The translations under genes were made by a program, and so were the position numbers. The notes below the pieces were generated by a model. The model made no database searches. It worked only from the letters and a program-made list of their open reading frames with translations, and was not told the DNA's origin. A stretch of DNA of 64,000 nucleotides from an uncultured Pelagibacteraceae bacterium (lineage in GTDB: Bacteria; Pseudomonadota; Alphaproteobacteria; Pelagibacterales; Pelagibacteraceae). Each line of letters starts with the position of its first letter. The stretch's first letter is position 1. The stretch spans positions 1-64,000 of the forward strand of contig CACJWN010000001.1 of the NCBI GenBank assembly GCA_902597175.1, in the 5' to 3' direction. Below, in pieces: positions 31,995-42,682 of this stretch.

Positions 31995-34063
31995 GCTGAA
32001 GCTTGTTTCATTGATAATTTTACTTTTCCTCTATCAAAACCCACAACTTTAACTGAAACTTCATCACCCTCTTTTACAACATCGCCAACTTTTGCCACTC
32101 TTTTGTCAGCAAGCTCAGAAATATGGACAAGTCCGTCTTGTTTTCCTAAAAAGTTGACAAACGCTCCAAATTCCATAATTTTTACAACTTTGCCTTTATA
32201 AATTTTACCCATCTCAGGTTTGGCGACTAAATTTTTAATGAATTCAATAGCTTTGTTTCTTGAAGCCTCATCTGGTGCAGCAACAGTTACTTCACCTGTG
32301 TCTTTAACATCAACTTTAGCTCCTGAGGACTCAACTATTTCTCTAATTGTTGCTCCTCCTTTTCCAATTACTGTTGCTATATCTTTTTTATCAACTTTAA
32401 TTGTTTCCATTTTAGGAGTATGTTTTGAGAATTCCTTTCTAGAAGTTTTTATAGCTTTATTCATTTCACCTAAAATATGTTCTCTTCCTTCTTTGGCTTG
32501 CTTTAATGCTTTTTCCATAATTTCAAATGTAATACCTGTAATCTTAATATCCATTTGAAGTGAGGTAATACCATCTTTTGTACCAGCAACTTTAAAATCC
32601 ATATCTCCTAGGTGATCCTCATCTCCCAAAATGTCAGAGAGGACTGAAAAATCTTCACCTTCCTTAATTAATCCCATAGCAATTCCGGCAACTGGTTCTT
32701 TAATTGGAACTCCAGCATCCATCAAAGATAAGGAGGTACCACAAACCGTTGCCATTGATGAAGATCCGTTAGATTCTGTTATTTCAGAAACTACTCTAAG
32801 AGTGTATGGAAAATTTTCTTTTGAGGGTAATGATGAGTTTATTGCTCGCCAAGCGAGTTTTCCGTGACCAATTTCTCTTCTTCCAGTTCCGATTCTTCCA
32901 CATTCTCCAACAGAAAATGGAGGGAAGTTATAGTGCAACATAAAGTTTGATTTTTGCATACCTTCTAGACTTTCTAGCCTTTGTTCATCATCTGACATTC
33001 CAAGTGTAGTTACTACAAGTGCTTGTGTTTCTCCTCTAGTAAAAAGTGCAGAGCCATGAGTTCTTGGTAAAACACCAACTTCACATTTAATCTGTCTTAC
33101 GTCTGCAAGACCTCTTCCATCAATTCTTTTCTTTTCTTTCAAAATTGCGGTCCTTACAATATCCTTTTCTAAAGACTTAAGCTGGCCCATTACTTGATTT
33201 TCCGAAACATTTTCATCTTCAGCAAACATTTCTTTGCATTGACTTTCTATTTCGGAGATAGCAGTTGATCTTTTTTTCTTATCAATCTCTTTGAACGCAT
33301 CTCTTAGAGCACTCTCAAATTTTTTAGAAATTTGGTTTTTAATTTCTGAATGATCAACTTCTTCAATTTCCCATTTTGGTTTTCCAGCTTTTTTTGCTAA
33401 TTTTTCTATTGCTTCGATAATTGGAACAAAGTTTTCATGTCCAAATTTTACCGCATCTAACATCACTTTTTCAGATAATCCAGATGTTTCTGACTCAACC
33501 ATCAAAACTGCATCTTTAGTTCCAGCTACTACAAGATCCAATTCTGACTCTTTAAGTTGTTCAACTGAAGGATTTAATAAATACTTTCCATTTTTATATC
33601 CTACTCTGCTTGCAGCTATAGGACCCATGAATGGTAATCCGGATATAGCCAAAGCAGCGGAAGAGGCTATAATTGATAAAATATCAGGTTGGTTTTCACT
33701 ATCATAAGATAAAACTGTAGGTAATACTTGCACTTCATTCATGAATCCAGAGGGAAACAAAGGTCTTATAGGTCTATCTATTAATCTAGAAATTAAAGTT
33801 TCAGCTTCAGTCGGTCTTGCTTCTCTTTTAAAGTAACCTCCTGGTATTTTGCCAGCAGCGTAATATTTTTCTTGGTAGTTTACCGATAGTGGAAAATAAT
33901 CTTGTCCTTCTGCAACTTTTTTAGCGCCAACAGCAGTTGCAATCACAACTGTTTCTCCTGAAGTAGCGATTACGGCTCCATCTGCTTGACGTGCAATTTT
34001 TCCAGTTTCTAAAGTTAATATTTTACCATTAATCTCTATTTCCTCTTTCTCTATTTTAAACAT
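31991..34063 (-). CDS. pnp: Polyribonucleotide nucleotidyltransferase
   Basis: 3'-5' phosphorolytic RNase of the degradosome, 690 residues. Two RNase PH-like domains ([16 protein letters not shown] holds the catalytic Asp pair), an inter-domain helical region, a KH domain ([15 protein letters not shown]) and an S1 domain ([15 protein letters not shown]). It ends the nusA-infB-rbfA-rpsO-pnp run, beginning one base into the rpsO stop. Confidence 0.96.
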   Translation of the reverse strand: MFKIEKEEIEINGKILTLETGKIARQADGAVIATSGETVVIATAVGAKKVAEGQDYFPLSVNYQEKYYAAGKIPGGYFKREARPTEAETLISRLIDRPIRPLFPSGFMNEVQVLPTVLSYDSENQPDILSIIASSAALAISGLPFMGPIAASRVGYKNGKYLLNPSVEQLKESELDLVVAGTKDAVLMVESETSGLSEKVMLDAVKFGHENFVPIIEAIEKLAKKAGKPKWEIEEVDHSEIKNQISKKFESALRDAFKEIDKKKRSTAISEIESQCKEMFAEDENVSENQVMGQLKSLEKDIVRTAILKEKKRIDGRGLADVRQIKCEVGVLPRTHGSALFTRGETQALVVTTLGMSDDEQRLESLEGMQKSNFMLHYNFPPFSVGECGRIGTGRREIGHGKLAWRAINSSLPSKENFPYTLRVVSEITESNGSSSMATVCGTSLSLMDAGVPIKEPVAGIAMGLIKEGEDFSVLSDILGDEDHLGDMDFKVAGTKDGITSLQMDIKITGITFEIMEKALKQAKEGREHILGEMNKAIKTSRKEFSKHTPKMETIKVDKKDIATVIGKGGATIREIVESSGAKVDVKDTGEVTVAAPDEASRNKAIEFIKNLVAKPEMGKIYKGKVVKIMEFGAFVNFLGKQDGLVHISELADKRVAKVGDVVKEGDEVSVKVVGFDRGKVKLSMKQASA

Positions 34064-34323
34064 TACTTCCTTAAATTAAGTTGCTTGATTACATTTTGGT
34101 AAGACTCTGTATTTTTTTTTTTTAAATAGTTTAAAAGTTTTTTTCTTTTATTAACTGATTTTGTTAAACCAATAGTAGAGTGCTTATCTTTTTTAAATTT
34201 TTTAAAGTGTTCTGAAAGTTTTGTAATTTTATCTGTAAGTAAACCTATTTGAATTTCTGTAGATCCGACATCATTTTTATGAGTAGCCAGTGACTTAATT
34301 GTATCTTTTTTTTTCTTTATCAT
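34063..34323 (-). CDS. rpsO: 30S ribosomal protein S15
   Basis: Primary 16S-rRNA-binding protein of 86 residues. [16 protein letters not shown] and KDKHSTIGL are conserved S15 segments. The ATG at 34323 matches the usual family start; 22 codons further upstream are open only because they lie inside rbfA. rbfA and rpsO overlap by 29 bp. truB, usually located between them in this cluster, is absent. Confidence 0.93.
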   Translation of the reverse strand: MIKKKKDTIKSLATHKNDVGSTEIQIGLLTDKITKLSEHFKKFKKDKHSTIGLTKSVNKRKKLLNYLKKKNTESYQNVIKQLNLRK

Positions 34324-34693
34324 TATTTTTGTTTTCTTTAATAATTCTCTCGATTTTTTCAGCGTATTCAAATGAGTTATCTTCAACAAAAGTGAGTTTA
34401 GGAAGAAACTTAATATCTAACCTTTTCGAGAGCGCTTTTCTAACAAGATGCACGTATTCAGTCAAGATTTTTACAGTTTCTTTAGTATCTATTCCTCCTA
34501 AAGGAATTACGTAAACTCTTGCTGTTTTGAGGTCAGGGGTCATCCTAACCTCGGTCACAGTAATTAATTTAGTGTTAATTGAAGGTATTTTGGCTTCATT
34601 TCTAAGAAACAATTGGCCCAAGTTTTGTTTCACTAGTTCCCCTACTCTTAATTGTCTTTGACTAAATGGCCTTTGAGATTGATTAACCATCAT
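34295..34693 (-). CDS. rbfA: Ribosome-binding factor A
   Basis: Cold-adaptive 30S maturation factor, 132 residues, KH-like fold. The core SQRQLRVGELVKQNL, VTEVRMTPDLKTARVYV and LDIKFLPKLTFVEDNSF is typical. Start ATG overlaps the infB TGA (ATGA). The C-terminus overlaps rpsO by 29 bp, an unusually deep overlap that may couple rbfA and S15 synthesis. Confidence 0.93.
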   Translation of the reverse strand: MMVNQSQRPFSQRQLRVGELVKQNLGQLFLRNEAKIPSINTKLITVTEVRMTPDLKTARVYVIPLGGIDTKETVKILTEYVHLVRKALSKRLDIKFLPKLTFVEDNSFEYAEKIERIIKENKNNDKEKKRYN

Positions 34694-36867
34694 ATTGACC
34701 TTTGTATCTTTTCGGACAAATAGGATTCTATTACATCTTTTTCTTTGAAATCTATAAAATCTTTTATGCTAATTCCACATTCCAAACCAGTACCTACTTC
34801 TTTAACCTGATTTTTTTCTCTGAACAAAGATAAAATTTCTCCATTATACACAACTGTGCCGTCACGAATTACTCTTGCTTTTGATTTGCTTTTGATTTCT
34901 CCGCTAATAACTTTTGAGCCAGCTATTTTTCCTGCGCTTGAAACTTTAAAAACCTTTTGAATCTCAGCGCTTCCAAGCACTATCTCTTTAATATCAGGAG
35001 CAAGAAGCCCGGATAAAGATTTTTCAATATAATCTAATGCTTCGTAAATTATATTGAAAAATTTTATTTCTATCTTCTCTTTATCAGCTAATTTTTTTGC
35101 TTCTCTATTAGGTTTTACATTAAACCCAACTAGAATAGCATTCGAAGCTTTTGCCAGTGAGACATCTGTTTCATTAATCATTCCAATATCTGATAAAATG
35201 ATTTTTGCCTCAACTTCATCATGTTTAATTTTATCAATTGCCATTTTTAATGCCTCGCTTGAGCCCTGGACGTCAGACTTTATTATTATGTTTAATTCAT
35301 CTTTGTCTTTAACTTTATCGAAAAGTGTAGTTCTGTCTTTTGCAATTGATTTATTTTTTGCAATATCATCGCTTTTAATTTTTGAAATTTCTTTTGCTTC
35401 TTCTTCGTTTGGAGTTACTAAGAATTCAGCCCCAGCAAATGCTGAACTATTCATTCCTAAAATTTCAACTGGCATTGATGGAAAAGCCTCATCTATCATT
35501 TTTCCCTCATAATTAATCATTGCTCTTATTTTTCCCCAGGTATTACCACAAACAAAATAGTCTCCTTTGTTTAATTTGCCGTTACTTATCAAAATGGTAG
35601 AAACTGGTCCTTTCCCTTTATCAATTTTAGACTCAATTACTACACCGCTGGCTTTATCAGAGTAGGAAGCTTTTAAATCAAGTATTTCTGATTGAAGCAA
35701 TATACTTTCTTTAAGTTTGTCTAAGTTTTGTTTTTTAAGTGCAGAAACCTCTACAAAAAGAGTATCACCACTTAATTCTTCAGCTATCAATTCAAACTGC
35801 ATCATCTCATTTTTAATTTTACTGATATTTTTTTCAGGCAAATCGCACTTATTTATTGCTACAATTATAGGGACTTTTGCGGCTTTAGCATGTTTGATAG
35901 CTTCGACAGTTTGTGGCTTAACTCCATCATCAGCAGCTACAACTAAAACTACAATATCAGTAATTTTTGACCCCCTAGCTCTCATTTCAGTGAAAGCTGC
36001 ATGGCCAGGCGTATCAATAAAAGTTATTAATTTATTCTCACTCGTCTTGACCTGGTAGGCCCCTATATGTTGGGTAATTCCACCATACTCCCCTGATACA
36101 GTATTACTTTCTCGTAAGGAGTCTAACAGTGAAGTTTTACCATGATCAACATGACCCATAATTGTTACAACTGGAGGTCTGTTTTTTACTTCACCTGTGA
36201 AATTTTCTTTTTGTTTACCAGTTGTAACTAGTATTTTATCTTCTAAAATTGGTTTATGGCCAAACTCCTTCACAATATATTCTGCTGTATCCTTATCTAT
36301 ATTATGATTTATTGTTGCTACAACTTTCATATTAAATAAAAACTTTATAATTTCATTTGATTTCTCTGCCATTCGATTTGATAATTCTTGAATAGTAATT
36401 TGTTCTGGAATTTTTACTTCTTTAACTACCTTTTTGAACTCTTTTTTTTCTTCTCCATCTGGCTTATTTTTTTTCTCTTTTAATCTAGCTCTTTTTACTG
36501 AAGCTAAACTTCTTTGTTTTATCTCAATTTCTTCGACATTCAATGCTCTTGATACAGTCAGTTTAAAATCTCTTTTGTCTACTGGCCCCTTCAATCTTAG
36601 CTTACTTTTTCCAGCAGGTTTATTATCTTTTTTGATAAAATCTTTTGTTGCTTGCTGTTCGATGAATTTTCTAGCAAAATTTTTTTTTTTATTTTCTTGG
36701 TTTGAATGAACACTTTGATTATTTAGTTTATTTGTTTTAGCAGTTTTATAAGGTTTTTTTTTATCTACAAAAAAAGATTTCTTACCTGATGTAGATATTG
36801 AACGGGGGTCAATTTTTTTTTTTAAATTAGACGATATAGTGAGAGTCTTTTTTTTATCTTTATCCAT
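34690..36867 (-). CDS. infB: Translation initiation factor IF-2
   Basis: 725 residues. A shortish Lys-rich N-terminal region (about 1-155), an IF2_N segment, then the GTPase domain with GHVDHGKTSLLD (G1), DTPGHAAF (G3) and NKCDLP (G4), followed by C-terminal barrel domains that bind fMet-tRNA. It starts 4 bp after nusA. The usual ylxR gene between nusA and infB is missing. Confidence 0.96.
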   Translation of the reverse strand: MDKDKKKTLTISSNLKKKIDPRSISTSGKKSFFVDKKKPYKTAKTNKLNNQSVHSNQENKKKNFARKFIEQQATKDFIKKDNKPAGKSKLRLKGPVDKRDFKLTVSRALNVEEIEIKQRSLASVKRARLKEKKNKPDGEEKKEFKKVVKEVKIPEQITIQELSNRMAEKSNEIIKFLFNMKVVATINHNIDKDTAEYIVKEFGHKPILEDKILVTTGKQKENFTGEVKNRPPVVTIMGHVDHGKTSLLDSLRESNTVSGEYGGITQHIGAYQVKTSENKLITFIDTPGHAAFTEMRARGSKITDIVVLVVAADDGVKPQTVEAIKHAKAAKVPIIVAINKCDLPEKNISKIKNEMMQFELIAEELSGDTLFVEVSALKKQNLDKLKESILLQSEILDLKASYSDKASGVVIESKIDKGKGPVSTILISNGKLNKGDYFVCGNTWGKIRAMINYEGKMIDEAFPSMPVEILGMNSSAFAGAEFLVTPNEEEAKEISKIKSDDIAKNKSIAKDRTTLFDKVKDKDELNIIIKSDVQGSSEALKMAIDKIKHDEVEAKIILSDIGMINETDVSLAKASNAILVGFNVKPNREAKKLADKEKIEIKFFNIIYEALDYIEKSLSGLLAPDIKEIVLGSAEIQKVFKVSSAGKIAGSKVISGEIKSKSKARVIRDGTVVYNGEILSLFREKNQVKEVGTGLECGISIKDFIDFKEKDVIESYLSEKIQRSI

Positions 36868-36871
36868 AACA

Positions 36872-38419
36872 TTACTTGTAAGCTATCTCCCTAGCTGACA
36901 TAATTAGTTCATCAGCTTCTTTTCTTGATAAAGAAAATTCTTCGAGATAACCATCGATTCTAATTTTTTTTCCTTTTATTTCATCATATCCACCGATAAG
37001 CTCATCAGAAGATAGATCAGCAAAATCACTTAGTTTTTTTATATTTTTTTGTCCCAATATCACTAGCATACCTTGTGTCATGCCTTTTAAATTAATAAGT
37101 TTTTCCTCAACACCCAGTTCTTTTAATTTGAGTGAAACTGCTTCTTTTTCTTTTACGATTGTTTCTTTAGATCTGTTAATAAGCTCTAAGGCAGTTTCAT
37201 CATCTATTGCATCTATTTTGGAAATGTCATCAGGGTTTGATTGAGCAATTTCTTCAATAGAAATAAATCCTTCCGAAACAAGCAATTGACCTAAAGTTTC
37301 ATCTACCTCTAGATTTTTAATTAAAGTTTCGGTTCGATCTTTAAATTCTGCTTGGCGTCTTTCAGAATCTTCTTTTTCGGTAAGTATATCAATTTCAAAA
37401 TTTGTTAATTTTGAAGCTAGCCTAACATTTTGTCCCCTTCGTCCAATAGCTTTACTTAAATTCTCTTCAGATAAAATTATATCTATCCTCTTGTTTTCTT
37501 GATCAATCAGAACACGTTGAATCTCAGCCGGGGAAAGTGACTCTGAAATTAATGTTGGTAAGTCTTCTGTCCATTTTATTATATCTATTTTTTCACCGTG
37601 TAACTCATTTACTATAGTCTGCACTCTACTACCTCTCATACCTACACACGCTCCCACTGGATCAATCGAGGAGTCCTTGGAATGAACACATATTTTTGCT
37701 CTGCTTCCTGGGTCTCTAGCAACAGATTTGATTTCAATAGTTCCTTCGTAAATTTCTGGAACCTCCTGGAAAAATAGTTTAGCTAAAAATTGTGGGTGTG
37801 CTCTTGATAAAAATATTTGATGGCCTTTTAATTCTTTTTTAACCTCGTAGCAATAAGCCTTCACTCTATCACCAGTTTTTAATATCTCTCTAGGAATTAA
37901 TTCATCTTTTTTTATTACGCCTTCAGCTTTACCAAGATCAACAATAACATTTCCATATTCTAATCTTTTGATAATACCACTTAATATTAATCCTTGTTTA
38001 TCTATGAAATCTTCGTATTGTCTATTCTTTTCCGCCTCTCTAACTCTACTGCTAATAACTTGCTTTGCGCTTTGAGCAGCTATCCTTCCAAAATCAATTT
38101 GAGGCAATTCTTCATAAATTTTTTCACCAACTTTAAATTCTTTTTTTTTGTATATCTTTTGAGCATCTGCTAAATTAATTTCTCTAGCAGCATCCTCAAC
38201 TGATTCAACAATTTCTAGAACTTTCTGGATTTTTATATCTCCACTTTCTCTATCAATATTTACTTCAATGTTATTATCATTTCCAAATTTGGTAAGAGCA
38301 GCTCTCTTAATAGCGCTCTCCATAGAGTCTATAACAAGCTCTTTGTCGATAGATTTTTCATTAGCTACAGCTTCTACTATTCTTAAAAGTTCTAGTTTAT
38401 CTAAGCCTCTATTTAACAT
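36872..38419 (-). CDS. nusA: Transcription elongation factor NusA
   Basis: 515 residues: N-terminal RNA-polymerase-binding domain, S1 (IIKRLEYGNVIVDLGKAEG), KH1/KH2 (PVGACVGMRGSRVQTIVNEL and IGRRGQNVRLAS) and an acidic C-terminal region with helix-hairpin-helix-like repeats. An AGGGG ribosome-binding site lies 8 bp before the ATG. It follows a leader with its own promoter and a strong intrinsic terminator. rimP, usually in front of nusA, is absent. Confidence 0.96.
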   Translation of the reverse strand: MLNRGLDKLELLRIVEAVANEKSIDKELVIDSMESAIKRAALTKFGNDNNIEVNIDRESGDIKIQKVLEIVESVEDAAREINLADAQKIYKKKEFKVGEKIYEELPQIDFGRIAAQSAKQVISSRVREAEKNRQYEDFIDKQGLILSGIIKRLEYGNVIVDLGKAEGVIKKDELIPREILKTGDRVKAYCYEVKKELKGHQIFLSRAHPQFLAKLFFQEVPEIYEGTIEIKSVARDPGSRAKICVHSKDSSIDPVGACVGMRGSRVQTIVNELHGEKIDIIKWTEDLPTLISESLSPAEIQRVLIDQENKRIDIILSEENLSKAIGRRGQNVRLASKLTNFEIDILTEKEDSERRQAEFKDRTETLIKNLEVDETLGQLLVSEGFISIEEIAQSNPDDISKIDAIDDETALELINRSKETIVKEKEAVSLKLKELGVEEKLINLKGMTQGMLVILGQKNIKKLSDFADLSSDELIGGYDEIKGKKIRIDGYLEEFSLSRKEADELIMSAREIAYK

Positions 38420-38432
38420 TTATAATGCCCCT

Positions 38433-38459
38433 AAAAAAAAATGGGCAAGAGCCCATTTT
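38433..38459 (-). terminator. Intrinsic terminator between metK and nusA
   Basis: A 9-bp stem, AAAATGGGC (38438-38446) with GCCCATTTT (38451-38459), has a 4-base loop, and on the minus strand is followed by a run of nine T (38441-38433). It can end lnt-metK transcripts and also sits inside the nusA leader downstream of the candidate nusA promoter. Its second arm on the minus strand contains TGCCC, which could instead pair with GGGCA at 38430-38426, next to the nusA ribosome-binding site. Confidence 0.85.
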
Positions 38460-38481
38460 GAATTATTAATAATTTAATTGA

Positions 38482-38509
38482 TTTATAAAGAAAATTTGAA
38501 ATTTTTCAA
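38482..38509 (-). promoter_or_regulatory. Candidate nusA promoter
   Basis: On the minus strand TTGAAA (38509-38504) and TATAAA (38487-38482) are 16 bp apart, beginning just after the metK stop codon. Predicted start of transcription is near 38475, so the transcript would run through the strong terminator before reaching nusA, giving an attenuator-like leader of about 55 bases. Confidence 0.5.
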
Positions 38510-38511
38510 GA

Positions 38512-39675
38512 TTACAATTTGAATAAATCGGCTTTATCTGTCTTTTCCCATGTAAACTCACCTTTATTTGTGGGTTTTCTACCAAAGTGACCATAGGCTG
38601 ATGTTACTTGATAAATAGGATTATTTAATTTTAACATTTCTCTAATTCCTCTCGGTGATAAATCAAAGTTCTTATCTATTATCTCCATGATCTTTTTCAC
38701 TTTTGCTTCATCTTTGTCAGCCAGTTTTACAAAAATAGATAGTGGTTTAGAAACACCGATCGCATAAGCAATTTGAATCAAACATTTCTCAGAAGCACCG
38801 GATGAAACGATATTTTTGGCTAGATATCTTGCTGCATATGCTGCTGACCTATCAACTTTTGTTGGGTCTTTTCCTGAAAATGCTCCTCCGCCATGAGGAG
38901 CTGATCCTCCATAAGTATCTACAATAATTTTTCTTCCAGTAAGTCCTGTATCTCCATCGGGACCACCAATAATAAATTGACCTGTAGGATTTATGTAGAT
39001 TTCTTTGGGCTCTAAACTCTCTAAAAAATTAGATGGTATAGATTTTTTTATATAAGGAATTACTAACTCTTTTACCCTATCTTGATTTATATCTTTTGAA
39101 TGCTGAGTTGAGATTACAACTGAAGTTACTTTTACAGGCTTGTTATTTTGGTATAACATTGTAACCTGGCTTTTATTATCAGGTTCAATTCCTTTTAAAT
39201 TGCCTTTCTTTCTATCTTCAGCCATAAGTCTCAAAATTTTATGCGAATAGTGGATTGGTGCAGGCATTAACTCCTCGGTTTCATTACAGGCATAGCCAAA
39301 CATTAATCCTTGATCGCCAGCCCCCTCATCTTTATTGCCTTTTGAGTCTACCCCCATAGCAATATCACTAGACTGATCATGTAAATGATTTTCAATTTTT
39401 GCATTTTTCCAACTGAAACCTTCTTGGTCGTAACCGATATCTTTTATACAATCTCTTACTTTATTTAAAAGTTCCTCATTGTTTATTTTCGGACCTCTAA
39501 TTTCACCAGCAAGAACAACTCTATTTGTCGTAGTTAGTGTTTCACAAGCTACTCTCGAAACTGGATCCATAGAGAGATAGGTATCTACAACCATATCAGA
39601 TATTCTATCGCTTACTTTATCAGGATGCCCCTCAGAAACTGATTCACTTGTAAATAAATAATTGTTAGTTGTCAT
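38512..39675 (-). CDS. metK: S-adenosylmethionine synthetase
   Basis: Makes SAM from methionine and ATP, 387 residues. [13 protein letters not shown] near the start, [12 protein letters not shown], and [20 protein letters not shown] are hallmark motifs. It overlaps lnt by 11 bp, so no separate riboswitch leader is present, unlike SAM-riboswitch-controlled metK genes of some relatives. ahcY, the other half of the methyl cycle, is at 597-1886. Confidence 0.97.
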   Translation of the reverse strand: MTTNNYLFTSESVSEGHPDKVSDRISDMVVDTYLSMDPVSRVACETLTTTNRVVLAGEIRGPKINNEELLNKVRDCIKDIGYDQEGFSWKNAKIENHLHDQSSDIAMGVDSKGNKDEGAGDQGLMFGYACNETEELMPAPIHYSHKILRLMAEDRKKGNLKGIEPDNKSQVTMLYQNNKPVKVTSVVISTQHSKDINQDRVKELVIPYIKKSIPSNFLESLEPKEIYINPTGQFIIGGPDGDTGLTGRKIIVDTYGGSAPHGGGAFSGKDPTKVDRSAAYAARYLAKNIVSSGASEKCLIQIAYAIGVSKPLSIFVKLADKDEAKVKKIMEIIDKNFDLSPRGIREMLKLNNPIYQVTSAYGHFGRKPTNKGEFTWEKTDKADLFKL

Positions 39676-41221
39676 TTTTTTTTAATAATAGAAAAATTAA
39701 AATATATGTAATTAAAAGAGCAAAAAATATCAAATCATTTTTATTTTTATTTTTATTTTTAATTAGTGGGACTTCTAGCTCAATATTACCGGCTTCGTTC
39801 AGACTCAATTTCTTGATTACATTGCCTTTATTATCAATTATAGCGCTTATCCCTTTATTGGCTGACCTAATCAAAAAAGAATTTTGTTCAATTGCCCTAA
39901 ATATGGTTTTTGAGAAATGCTGATGTGGACCAATAGAATCGCCGAACCAGCCATCTTCAGAAATATTTATTATTAAATTAGTGTTTAAGTCTGACTTTTG
40001 AACAAATTCTGTAAAGATTATTTCGTAACAAATTAGTGGTAAAATGTTTAAATTATCAAATATCAGATTTTTTTGGTTTTCACCTTTTAAAAAAGAACCA
40101 TGGCCTTCGGTAATTTTTTTTAAACCAAATTTATTTAATATTTTTTCGAATGGTAAAAATTCACCAAAAGGAACTAATTTTTGTTTTTTATATTCTTGTA
40201 GTATTTCCATCTTATTATTTATAATAACTAAGCTGTTGTGATATCCATTCTTTTGCACATCAAACATATTTACTCCAAAAAGAATTAAATGATCATTTTT
40301 AAAATTTTTAGAAATAATTTTTTTAAACGGCCTTAATTCATCAAAACTATAACCGCTAAAAACTCCTTCAGGCCAAATATATAAAGTTTTTGGATCATTG
40401 CTTGCTTCACTGATTTTGATCAATCTATTAAGTCTTCTCTCAATATCTTTATCGTTTAATCCATATTCAAGTTTAAAATTAGGCGAAACAACTTTTATAT
40501 TAAATTTTTCACTTGTAGTTTTTAACTCAGTATTATTTTTATTTATTGAGTGATTTCCATAAATAAAAAAAGAAAAAATAATTAAAGATGCAATGCTTAA
40601 ATATAGAAATTTTTTTTTTAAGTTAATCTTAAAAAATAATACAGATGGGAGCATAAAAACTGTTAAAAAAATTAAATTTAAAGAAAATAAACCCAACTTA
40701 TCCAAAATTTGAATTACCTCTGGTGACCAGGAAAAACTATATATCCATAAATTCCAAGGGAAACCAGTAAGAATTTTTGCTCTAAGATAGTCAGAAAAGG
40801 CTAAACTTCCAGAAAAAATTAACATCGATAAAAAATTTAAGTTTAAAAATGGTCCAAAAATTAATGTTATCATTGAAAAAAATAAGCTTAAAAATAAAGG
40901 AATAAATATCAATCCAAACGGAATTAAAATTTTAAAACTTTCATCAAATGTTAGAGAATTAGTAATCCAGTGAATACCACTTAAATAATATCCAAATCCA
41001 AAAGCTGTCCCAAAAATGAATAAATTTTTTTTTAAAGGTTTTTTTCTGTAAGTGCTTTTTGATTTTTTTTTAATATAAACCGTTAAATAAAAAAAAATTG
41101 GGAGAATTATAAAGTTTATAATGCTAAAATTAAAAGGTTGAAATGAAAATACTGTGATGGCTCCAAGGATAAATGGGAACAAGAGCAATGTATATAATCG
41201 ATTATTAAGGAATTTTTCCAT
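39665..41221 (-). CDS. lnt: Apolipoprotein N-acyltransferase
   Basis: Inner-membrane enzyme that adds the third acyl chain to lipoproteins, 518 residues. Multiple membrane helices occupy about the first 220 residues and one lies at the C-terminus; between them is a nitrilase domain with the Glu-Lys-Cys triad seen in [26 protein letters not shown] and [10 protein letters not shown]. corC, usually between ybeY and lnt, is absent. A lipoprotein target (BON protein) is encoded in this window. Confidence 0.94.
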   Translation of the reverse strand: MEKFLNNRLYTLLLFPFILGAITVFSFQPFNFSIINFIILPIFFYLTVYIKKKSKSTYRKKPLKKNLFIFGTAFGFGYYLSGIHWITNSLTFDESFKILIPFGLIFIPLFLSLFFSMITLIFGPFLNLNFLSMLIFSGSLAFSDYLRAKILTGFPWNLWIYSFSWSPEVIQILDKLGLFSLNLIFLTVFMLPSVLFFKINLKKKFLYLSIASLIIFSFFIYGNHSINKNNTELKTTSEKFNIKVVSPNFKLEYGLNDKDIERRLNRLIKISEASNDPKTLYIWPEGVFSGYSFDELRPFKKIISKNFKNDHLILFGVNMFDVQKNGYHNSLVIINNKMEILQEYKKQKLVPFGEFLPFEKILNKFGLKKITEGHGSFLKGENQKNLIFDNLNILPLICYEIIFTEFVQKSDLNTNLIINISEDGWFGDSIGPHQHFSKTIFRAIEQNSFLIRSANKGISAIIDNKGNVIKKLSLNEAGNIELEVPLIKNKNKNKNDLIFFALLITYILIFLLLKKNDN

Positions 41222-41224
41222 AAA

Positions 41225-41692
41225 TTAATTTAAATATGAAATAAATTTTTTTTCCATTTTGGTCATTTTGAGAAAATCCAAATCTTTTTTATGATCATAT
41301 CCAAATAAGTGAGTTAAGCCATGGATCCAAAGTTTATTAAATTCTGTTATAAAATGATTTTTGTTTTCTTTGTTTTTAATCTTATTTAAGTTAACAATAA
41401 TATCCCCTAAATAAATTTCTTTATTCATTTTAATTTTTTTTTTAAATTCTTTTTTAGTATAAAAAGGAAAAGATAGCACATCTGTAGTTTTATTTTTTTT
41501 TCTAAAATTTTTATTTAATTTTCTTATTTCGTTACTATCTGTTAAAACTAATGTACAAAGTAATATATTTTTTTTGTATTTTTTAAACTTTTTGTTAAAT
41601 TTATTAATTTTATTTTGAATGAATGTGTTTGGATTTTTCAAATACCTCTTCCAATTATCATCATTGGAAATTGTATTAATCTTTATCATCAA
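41225..41692 (-). CDS. ybeY: Endoribonuclease YbeY
   Basis: Metal-dependent RNase in 16S rRNA processing and ribosome quality control, 155 residues. The zinc-binding signature HGLTHLFGYDH is complete near residues 129-139, and TTDVLSFPF precedes it as usual. It overlaps phoH by 17 bp and is 3 bp before lnt, matching the conserved phoH-ybeY order. Confidence 0.95.
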   Translation of the reverse strand: MMIKINTISNDDNWKRYLKNPNTFIQNKINKFNKKFKKYKKNILLCTLVLTDSNEIRKLNKNFRKKNKTTDVLSFPFYTKKEFKKKIKMNKEIYLGDIIVNLNKIKNKENKNHFITEFNKLWIHGLTHLFGYDHKKDLDFLKMTKMEKKFISYLN

Positions 41693-42680
41693 TACTTTGT
41701 TTCTGATAAGCTCTGATAATCTTAGATACCAATGGATGTCTAACTACATCATTGTGATCGAATTGAATTATCTTTATTTCTTTTAAATCCATAAGAATAT
41801 TTTTTGATTTAACTAATCCTGAGTGTGATTTGTTAATTAAATCTATTTGCGAAGGGTCTCCATTTACTACTAGTTTTGAGTTTTCACCAATCCTAGTTAA
41901 AAACATTTTGATTTGTGTCTCAGTTGCATTTTGGGCTTCATCTAATATTGCAAAGCAATTCTTCAAAGTTCTTCCTCTCATGAAAGCTAATGGTGCTATC
42001 TCAATTTCCCCAGACTCAATTTTTTTATCAATTTTTTCTGCTCCAAATAGTTCGTACAATGCGTCATATAAAGGACGTAAATACGGGTCAACTTTCTCTT
42101 TCATGTCTCCAGGTAAAAAACCTAGTTTTTCCCCAGCTTCCACAGCAGGACGCGATAGAATAACTCTATCGATTTTTTTTTCCATTAACATTGAAACTCC
42201 TACTGAAACAGCTAAGAAGCTTTTTCCTGTTCCGGCAGGGCCCAATGACATAATAATTTCATTTTCCTTAAGAGCCTTAATATAATCTGATTGTTTCTCA
42301 GATCTAGCTATTACAGATTTTCTAGGAGTTTTTATCAATTGTTGAAATGATTTTATATTTGACTTTTCAAATTCTATATTTTTTTTCACTGATAACATTA
42401 TATCTTCTTTTTCAATTATTTTTGTTAAAAAATATTTGTTTGCTAGAAATTTAATCGCCTCACAAAAAACAACTATGTCTTCACTTTTCCCTTTACATGT
42501 GATCGAGTTTCCTCGAAAAAATATATTAGTATGAGTTAGTTTAGCTAGTTCTTTTAAATTTACATCAAATTGTCCTACAACAGACATTAACATTTCATTA
42601 TCATTTATTTGAACATTAATTGTTTCACTATCAATCTTTTTAATTGCTAAGTTTTGATCTAATTTACTTATCTCAGACAT
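41676..42680 (-). CDS. PhoH-like ATPase (YbeZ)
   Basis: 334-residue P-loop ATPase with RNA-linked function that works with YbeY. Walker A GPAGTGKSFLAV and the Walker B region (FAILDEAQNATETQIKMFL) are present; GEKLGFLPGDMKEKVDPYLRP is a conserved PhoH stretch. It lies between miaB (2 bp) and ybeY (17 bp overlap). An N-terminal KH-like region of about 100 residues precedes the ATPase. Confidence 0.93.
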   Translation of the reverse strand: MSEISKLDQNLAIKKIDSETINVQINDNEMLMSVVGQFDVNLKELAKLTHTNIFFRGNSITCKGKSEDIVVFCEAIKFLANKYFLTKIIEKEDIMLSVKKNIEFEKSNIKSFQQLIKTPRKSVIARSEKQSDYIKALKENEIIMSLGPAGTGKSFLAVSVGVSMLMEKKIDRVILSRPAVEAGEKLGFLPGDMKEKVDPYLRPLYDALYELFGAEKIDKKIESGEIEIAPLAFMRGRTLKNCFAILDEAQNATETQIKMFLTRIGENSKLVVNGDPSQIDLINKSHSGLVKSKNILMDLKEIKIIQFDHNDVVRHPLVSKIIRAYQKQSIDDKD

Positions 42681-42682
42681 AT

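Noticed and set aside
35054-35512. Open reading frame of 152 codons on the plus strand
   Set aside because: It lies antisense within infB, has Ser/Phe-rich composition typical of shadows of Lys/Glu-rich coding DNA, and no family motif.
38420-38456. Small leader peptide ORF (ATG at 38456) in front of nusA
   Set aside because: A 15-codon frame exists but has no ribosome-binding site and overlaps the terminator stem and the nusA start, so it is probably chance.
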